Shown: positions 57,535 through 64,000 of the stretch, in pieces | Layout of the letters: every line of letters starts with the position of its first letter | Position numbering within the stretch: position 1 is the first letter of the stretch | NCBI RefSeq assembly: GCF_000264905.1 | Contig: NW_006763146.1 | Location: 770,884-834,883, forward strand | Reading direction: 5' to 3' | DNA from: Stereum hirsutum FP-91666 SS1 | Taxonomy: Eukaryota; Basidiomycota; Agaricomycetes; Russulales; Stereaceae | DNA: 64,000 nt | Notes under the pieces: generated by a model | The model's database searches: none | What the model was told of the DNA's origin: nothing | What the model saw: the letters and a program-made list of their open reading frames with translations, nothing else | Program-made: the position numbers and the translations under genes

Positions 57535-60500
57535 AAGGTATTGTCCGACTCTTCGGGTCTCTGCAAAATCTTAACCATTCTGATACTACTTTTGAACTTC
57601 ACGGTCAACGAAAAATCTAGCACTTGAAAATCAACGATCAACTGGTAAGAGTCCACTTGAACTCTCCGTAATATTTTTACTCACCATTCATAAGCCATCA
57701 ATTCCAGAAATCAGGACTCGGATGTATCATATTCTCGCATAGCTCCAGACTCGACCGTTGCACTAGGACTCGTGTTCGACTCGCATCAGCTTGGGCGCTC
57801 AGATCTTGTTCACTCTTCTCAGACCTTTGCATCCAGCTCCAGCTCGCCTAGTCCCCTCACTGTATTATCAGATTTACCTGCACACTTTGATCTTGGAGCC
57901 CGTGCTGCTAGCTTGCCACCTTCCTCGACGTCTCGGGCTCAGACTCATGCACAGATATCCTCATCCCTCTTGACACTTGATACATCGACGAGCTCTCTCT
58001 TAGATTCCTGGACTTCTGCATCACCACAGCGCTCGCATCTGCATCCAGACATACATAATTCACTTCGCTTTCTGACTCCCACTGATCCAACTACAGGACC
58101 TACTATCACATATAAGTCTCAGGAAGTCGAGACTCGCATTTTCAATAGCGCATGGCAGCTCCTCTGTAGTGGATGTGATAGATGGATATCTACACGCTTT
58201 GATGGACGTGTTGACTTCGGTACTATACCCGGCCACTTCATTGCTCTAGACAACCATCGCTCTGGACGATATGCCTGTCATGGGAAGACCCCGTCTCTTG
58301 TCGACGCACTGGCATCATACCGGACACGAAATACACGCTATACATCGACGACTAGTACTTCAGGAGACTCGCCATCGCCATCTTCATACCTCTTCACTCC
58401 CATGTCATCCGCCTCTACAGCATCATCCCCACTGGTATCTGCTCCACATTCTCTGTCTTGTTCGCCAGCCGGAGCTTCCATGACATTCTCTGATTCTTCC
58501 GAGTCATCCAACGCCTCACTGTCCTTGCATATACCCTCCCCAGCTGCTTCGTCTGGGTATACAACTCAGCTACATATGCTGGAACCACCTAGCTTCGATG
58601 CATCCGACTCATGCGGAGCTCTTAGAGGTTCTGCTACCACCTCCGAATCCCCGATACTTTCCCCATCCAGCGACCGCTCTCATCGTTCATCACTATCCGA
58701 TCATACCTCTCCTAACAACAATATCACCACCATAACAGAGAACGCATACAGCCCACTGCACAACCGTACAGATTCAAGTCGCTCCTGCTCTACCAACTCC
58801 ATGTCCTCTGCTCATGTCAAAGACTGTCCCGGCGTTTCTATAGAATGGCCTTATGATCTCGGCCGCTTCGAGGCTACATTCCCGCTTCATCGCTGTGGTC
58901 CGTTAGATCCAAATGACATCCGTCGATACCCAATCGAAATTACTATTGATCGAGCGAGGAACCGACGTGCGTACTCCGTGGAGTGCCGTCAGAAGTGGCT
59001 CGACGGGTCTTGGACCTGTCCGGCTTGTTCCAAAGTTCCTCGTATCATCGAAAGCATCGTCTCACGGGCACGGAGCGATAACCCACACTCCACTTCCATG
59101 AATCCAGAACAGCTTTCCACCGCACTACATGATGCAAAGGAACATAACCGACGAACGGACGTTGAGGTACGTTGAGTGTGACTTTGGTGTGACTTGTATC
59201 TTCGGTTTCAGTACTCATGTTGACTCTGTCATAGATTCTGAATCTAAAGCGCGACTTGAACACGGCGAACGAACACATTCAAGAGCGCAATCAACTCTTC
59301 GATACCCTTGTCACTCTCCATCCAAAGCGGGCCACAGCTCTACTCGAAGCTCGTAAACGGCAAGGCGACAGCATCGCCAAGATGACTGGCGCTCTCATTC
59401 TCGCCGATCAAGAAAAGTACATAGCCAGGAACTTCTCAAAGCTTGAGCTCGATCTCGGTCACCTCTGCCTCTTGAAGGGCGGCGCTGCTCTCACATACTC
59501 GCTCAATCATAGCCTCGGTCTCCCCTCCATCGACACGATCCGACGGAACTGCACACCGACCAAAGTCCACCCAAACTTTGGTCCAATCTCCGACGAAGTT
59601 CTCGACGCTAACCTTCGCGACATATTTCTGGTCTCGCGCAAAAATCTGGAGGTCGTTATTGCCCAATCCGATTACCCTAGCAGAGTCGTACCTCGTAAGG
59701 GTGGCTCTGTGGTCATCGACGACATCACTATTGAGCAAGAAGCGACGTGGCATTCGAATGGAAAGCGGATGGGAGGCGGGTGCTTCAATTGCACAGAGGA
59801 TCAAGCAACGTGCATGGCATGTCAGGCTGATGTTGAGGCTACCGTCGAGGATTTGGAGGAAGGGAGGATGCATTTGGGGAAGGAGATGATGATGGCCGCT
59901 TTGAAGGTCTTCGGAGAGGCTGGGGTCTCGGCGATCATGGCTGCTCCGACATGCAAGGCCACCACCGCTCCGGAGATGGTCGTCATCTTCCAGCAGTTCA
60001 TCGATGCCATTCTACGGAATCCCAATATATTGCAGTACTTTCAGCTATGGGCAGTCGTCACTGACGGTGACGCCGTTCGACGTCTCGCCGGCTTTTTGCT
60101 TTTGATGAAGCATCACTTAGCAGAGGTGGATCCCGAGTTGTATGACATGGTCAAGGGCATGGAGGGATTCAACTTTCAGACAGGGCTGGATGGAGTTACA
60201 ATCGAGTTCGATTGGAAGCACATCTGGAAGCGTACGTCCTCTAGCTCTCTTCTCCTGAGTCCTTTCGTTGTTCGAGTCCTATCGCTTTGAGGAACACTAA
60301 TTAAAGTCATAAATTATATTCTGTATTAGGCGACTGCACGCTGCTGTGTTCTCTTACCGGCTACCGACTGAACGGGGGCGTGATTTTGAACCGCCTATGT
60401 CTCGAACGTTGGCTTCTCCAAGTCGACGGCCTGGGAGCTGACGCGGTACATCGTCTTCTCAACCCGAAGGATGCACAAGACGTTCCGCGCGCTATCAAAC

Positions 60501-63348
60501 TCTTGAAAGGGGTCATCTCTATTCGTCAGATCCCTCCCTCCGACGACCCTCAAGACAATACGGAGTTGGATGCGCTGAAGCTATTGGGCTATGTTTTGGA
60601 GACTATTCTGGAGCCCTATACCAACCTCGACCTCTCGCTTGAAGACCAGCTCGTGTCGCTCAGCTGTCATGCTCACTTGCTCTATGCCTTCTTCGTCAAT
60701 GATCGAAACGAATTCATTCCCAACCAACTCTACTTCGATACACAGGCTCTCATCAAGAGTACTTTCCTCTCTGTGGCTAAGCAGCAGAGACTTGACCCTG
60801 ACGGCGAATTTGACATCACCGACACGGGAGATGACGACCTCGAAACGGAGTTTGGCATCATACACGAGGACAGCAAGCATAGAGGCAACTTCAACTACAA
60901 GCAGGGTCTCGAGTATATTGGACACGCCAACGACATTCGCCAGATATATGTCCGGCATCCCCATCTCGCACCTCCTCATCGCCGTCTCAACGTCAAACGA
61001 GACGAACACATGGATCACATCAGTCGAAAGCGTCGTCGAGGTAGCATTCACGTTCGACCGGTCAGCATCGTTCCAGTCTGGAGAAGAGGACGCGAAGAAG
61101 CCTATCCCATTCTTCGCAACCACTCTAAACTACCGATATTGTCATACGATTTCTCGACCAGATTTGCTGATCTCGAAAACGATATGATGCGCCCCTTCGC
61201 CGAAGGCATATATCCCGGTATCCACAAGGACTTTCAGGGCGAAGACGCTTCTGCTCTACCTGTCATCTCCTCTTCTGACGATAGCCCTACGACGAAGAAT
61301 GCTACCGCGGATCCAGGACTCGATGATACACTTGTTTCTCCCACCGATATCTCATCTCTACCGACTTCTGGGCCTCTCGGTGCTGCTTCTCCCCTTCCTC
61401 GTCCTATTGACACTGTCTCACAGAACATCGAACCTGAAAACGGTGCACATACCTGCTCCGCATCTTCAGGTACCCCCACAGCTCCTACCCCAATCGTCTC
61501 GACCTTGGAATGCAGCACAGACCTCGATACAATGGCGGCTCCAGGATCGGAAGCCCAAGTCAGTGTTGATGCTGTCCTTGCCGACTCAGATGATATCCTT
61601 GCTGCTCTTCGTGGTGGAGCATCGCCAGCAGAGGTGCTCGCTGCAATCGTAGGCAGATGTGGTACGACTGTGATGCCGCGTGGCTCAGGGATAGACCCAT
61701 TCGACTGGATGCTTTGGAGTGGGAAGTATGTTCACCGAGCGACCATCTGCCGTGTCTTCGTTACCGGCTGGCACGAGCGCAAATCACATAACCGACCCGA
61801 GCGTGTATCGACATTCACACAATTTCGACTCATGCTCATTGAATACCCCGGAAAGGACCTCCCTACTCGTCATCTACTCCGACTCAACGACACGGTCTCT
61901 ACTCTAGTCCAATCAGGGAAGACGCTTTCGCTCGCCTTGCTGCGAGTCACTGCTATTCGCGACTCCACGGACCGCTATCCATACATTCCTCTGTCTACTT
62001 TGACGGCTTCATCGTCTCGGACAGTGATCGACGGCCAAATCATGGTTATGCAACATAGCCGTGCTACACAGGGAGTGTCCTCTGCTCGTTCTGCATCCTC
62101 ATCGACTTCTTCGTCCACGGCATGGGTCTGGTCAGGTGGATATGCTGTGGGGGCACGTTCTATGAAGGGTTCTGCGACTATTAGGACGGACAGTTCTCCG
62201 GAAATCACAGTATCTGGGCCTCTGGTTCGTAAACTCATGCCCGGCTCGCATCTGTGCACGGTCCACGCAGCGGAACATCTCTCCCCAGAGCATATGCTCA
62301 ATGTCAACTCTCTGGGAAGTACATACAGCATAGATGAATGCGAGTTGGAGGTCATATCTAAGGAGATATGGAGTATAGTGGAGAAAGGGGACCGTCGGGG
62401 ACTATCGTTTCCGATTGCAAAGAGCTGCTCGGGCTTTCCTTACAGGACGAATAACGGTACTGTGCATTTCCTTTGCAGTGAAAGGTTTTATTACTAACGG
62501 TTCTTTCCTTTCGTCAGGTCAGCTTGCTCTTGAATGCGTACCCGGCTCACAGCAGTTGTCAAAACAAGGGTCGACAGGAAAACATGCGACTCTTTTTTGT
62601 CATCTCTGCCAGAAGGATGTCTCGAACGGGACTACGACTGATGCATTCAGGTCGCATGTCAGTCGGCACAACATACATCACATACTGAAGACCGGTGCAT
62701 GCGGATGCGTAGATTGCTCTGCCGTTCATTGGGTGAGTTCTTATCCAATTCTTATTGCTCATTATACGTTCCAACCAATCGAGTTGTCTGTAGACGACTA
62801 CCCACCCTATACTCTGTGCGTATTGTGGTGAACCGGATGATCCCGACTGTGCCGTTGTCCTTCGTGTCGAACCAGACGGAACCCGTCACTCACACGAGTG
62901 CAAATGTCGCTACAAACCTGAAGGAGGCCTTCCTTACATGCTTGCTGCGAAAGGGACGAAGAAGAATCAGTCACGGAATGTACCAATACCTTGCGAACTC
63001 TGCCCCGAATCCACAACCCTCAAGTCTCACCTTAGAGACGGGATATGGAGGTATAATATGGATAGTCATATTCGAGGGAAGCATTCCGAGTACGCATCCC
63101 CCAGCCTTAGAACCACCACTCTTAAACGACTACCGATGGCGTTGTGGGAGGATATGAGAACGACGCAGGAAGAGGAGGAGGCACTGGAGATTCCCAGACA
63201 TTTACGTTGGTCATCATTCACTCATTTCATTCAAGAGAGGGAAGGAGGCGACATCCATGATGGCGGGTTAGCTAAGCCTAACGGTAAAAGGGCTAATCCT
63301 GGGTATAGCGGGGGTAGCAGTGCTAAACGAGCGCGAAAAGTTGCTTGA
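57535..63348 (+). CDS. P-element/THAP9-like transposase with N- and C-terminal zinc-binding regions, about 1,780 aa
   Basis: Certain exons are 57715-59166, 59235-60231, 60330-62456, 62518-62732 and 62794-63348, in phase over 1,782 codons. The first exon is not certain; a model from the ATG at 57535 with one or two short exons fits. Counting from 57715, a Ser-rich head carries a Cys/His cluster (LLCSGCDRW ... YACHG). A second Cys region follows (YSVECRQKW, WTCPACSK), then a coiled coil (LNLKRDLNTANEHIQERNQL). The catalytic RNase H-like part has VVTDGDAVRR (about D761), EFDWKHIWKR (D810) and a late DDDLETEFG (E988). The last resembles the D-x-L-E-x-x-F motif of P/THAP9 transposases. LLNPKDAQDVPRAIKLL and RRLNVKRDEHMDHI also recall that superfamily. 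The C-terminus has C2H2 fingers (FCHLCQKDV...HVSRHNIHH; PCELCPES...HIRGKH) and a basic end. Assignment rests on motifs plus the flanking TIRs and 8-bp duplication. Confidence 0.75.
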
Positions 63349-63632
63349 GAGTTTGCTGCTTTGTTCTTGTACACGTTAAAAGATATTCATGGCTGCTGCC
63401 CATCGTACTTTATGCTTATATATTTTTGACTCATATCATGATATACGTTACAGTGGTCCCCAGAAAAAAAATCTGAGAACCTCGACTGCTGGAACACAAA
63501 CTACGGTACATGCGAGGGGGGAGCACACCCAGTGTGGCAACGGCTCGCCACTCGAGCCGGACCTGACGAGCGGCGCGAAGCCACGCGAGATTACGTACTC
63601 CGTCCGGAACAAAATACCTGTCACGGAATCGA

Positions 63633-63649
63633 ATCCCGCTTGCCTCTTG
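63633..63649 (-). repeat. right terminal inverted repeat of the 6.4-kb transposon
   Basis: On the minus strand this reads CAAGAGGCAAGCGGGAT, identical to the left end. Confidence 0.9.
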
Positions 63650-63657
63650 ACGAGATT
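63650..63657. repeat. 8-bp target site duplication, right copy
   Basis: ACGAGATT directly follows the right terminal repeat and equals 57257-57264. Confidence 0.9.
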
Positions 63658-64000
63658 GGAACGGTTCGTTCGTCGATAATTATAACATTAATAGCGCGAT
63701 ACGTGGGTCGTCAGGTGGAGACACTGGACAGGCAGGAAGGAGACATGCGTTGGTTGACCAGAAGGCCTCGAGCTCGCTGTTTCACGTCACGAAGAAGTTG
63801 TGCCGATGTAGGTCTTCTTGTCCGTGGATCACCTTGTGGCGCACACTACTACTAGCATTCTGCAACCGCGTCTTCTTCGAAGACAGGGCACACTGTCGCT
63901 CGCAAAAAGTACTCAAGGAGCTCCGTCGGCCGGCCAGCCATATGAGAAGACCAGTCTGAGACGAGTGAGAGGATGGTGAAGAGCTCGAAGCTTGAAGACT
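63658..64000. other. right edge, no gene seen
   Basis: Sequence beyond the transposon continues what followed FET3 before the insertion. Short frames only. Confidence 0.4.

Larger units (their letters stand above)
57265..63649 (+). mobile_element. complete DNA transposon, P-element/THAP9-like, 6,385 bp
   Basis: The ends are 17-bp perfect inverted repeats starting CAAGAGGCAAGCGGGAT (57265-57281 and 63633-63649). Imperfect similarity continues inward for about 60 bp. An 11-bp subterminal inverted repeat, AGTACGTAATC, lies about 50 bp from each end (57314-57324; reversed at 63589-63599). The insertion is bracketed by the exact 8-bp duplication ACGAGATT. The interior encodes one spliced transposase gene on the plus strand. 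CA-starting TIRs, an 8-bp duplication and an internal 11-bp inverted repeat all echo P elements. The proteins differ enough from animal P/THAP9 transposases that a separate fungal lineage is likely. Intact ends and frames suggest a recent insertion. Confidence 0.9.

Noticed and set aside
57265..63649. KDZ (Kyakuja-Dileera-Zisupton) transposon identity
   Set aside because: The protein lacks the Cys-cluster and DxACxW-type motifs I associate with KDZ transposases; the D..H..K and DxLExxF motifs fit P/THAP9 better.
57265..63649. hAT transposon identity based on the 8-bp duplication
   Set aside because: No hAT dimerisation-domain signature is seen at the C-terminus, and TIRs start CAAG, not the usual CAG/TAG form; the motif evidence points elsewhere, though the duplication alone would not decide.
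63600..63649. tRNA B-box-like GATTCGATTCC on the minus strand
   Set aside because: It belongs to the transposon's terminal repeat and no cloverleaf can be drawn.

Overview
The window looks like a piece of a basidiomycete (Agaricomycete-type) nuclear genome. Genes carry many short introns, mostly about 45-105 nt, with GT...AG ends and CTAAC/CTGAC-like branch sites. The recognisable families (tandem F-box/LRR-like genes, reductive iron uptake genes, dienelactone hydrolases, a large zinc-finger transposase) fit that group. All splice models below were read by eye and checked for phase consistency; none was tested against transcripts or databases.

Layout. About 0.5-8.3 kb holds retroelement material on the minus strand: a LINE endonuclease/RT ORF broken in the RT domain, and a CCHC ORF1-like gene that reads through three introns. 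An unrelated three-exon plus-strand gene lies between them. About 8.3-11.7 kb is unassigned and A/C-rich on the minus strand. Two TA-flanked MITEs lie back to back at 11.67-12.20 kb. From 13 to 37 kb the window is mostly cellular genes: a dienelactone hydrolase, an F-box-like protein, a spliced 364-aa Agaricomycete-type protein, three related F-box genes, a secreted Ser/Ala-rich protein, serine hydroxymethyltransferase and a type-B carboxylesterase.

Iron uptake. A ferric reductase (37.3-39.9 kb, minus) and a divergently transcribed pair, iron permease FTR1 (50.4-52.5 kb, minus) and multicopper ferroxidase FET3 (53.4-56.7 kb, plus), make a complete reductive iron uptake set. Ferric iron is reduced at the cell surface, then re-oxidised by Fet3 and passed into the cell by Ftr1. 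The upstream regions of all three contain ATCWGATAA elements, the kind of site bound by fungal iron-responsive GATA repressors. Between them lie a second dienelactone hydrolase and a secreted serine carboxypeptidase.

The most striking object is at 57,265-63,649: an apparently complete 6,385-bp DNA transposon. It has 17-bp perfect terminal inverted repeats starting with CA, an 11-bp subterminal inverted repeat about 50 bp from each end, a perfect 8-bp target duplication (ACGAGATT), and one spliced gene of about 1,780 codons. That protein has zinc-binding Cys/His clusters, a coiled coil and D...D...E motifs resembling P-element/THAP9-type transposases. It inserted about 0.55 kb downstream of FET3 and shows no visible disabling mutation.
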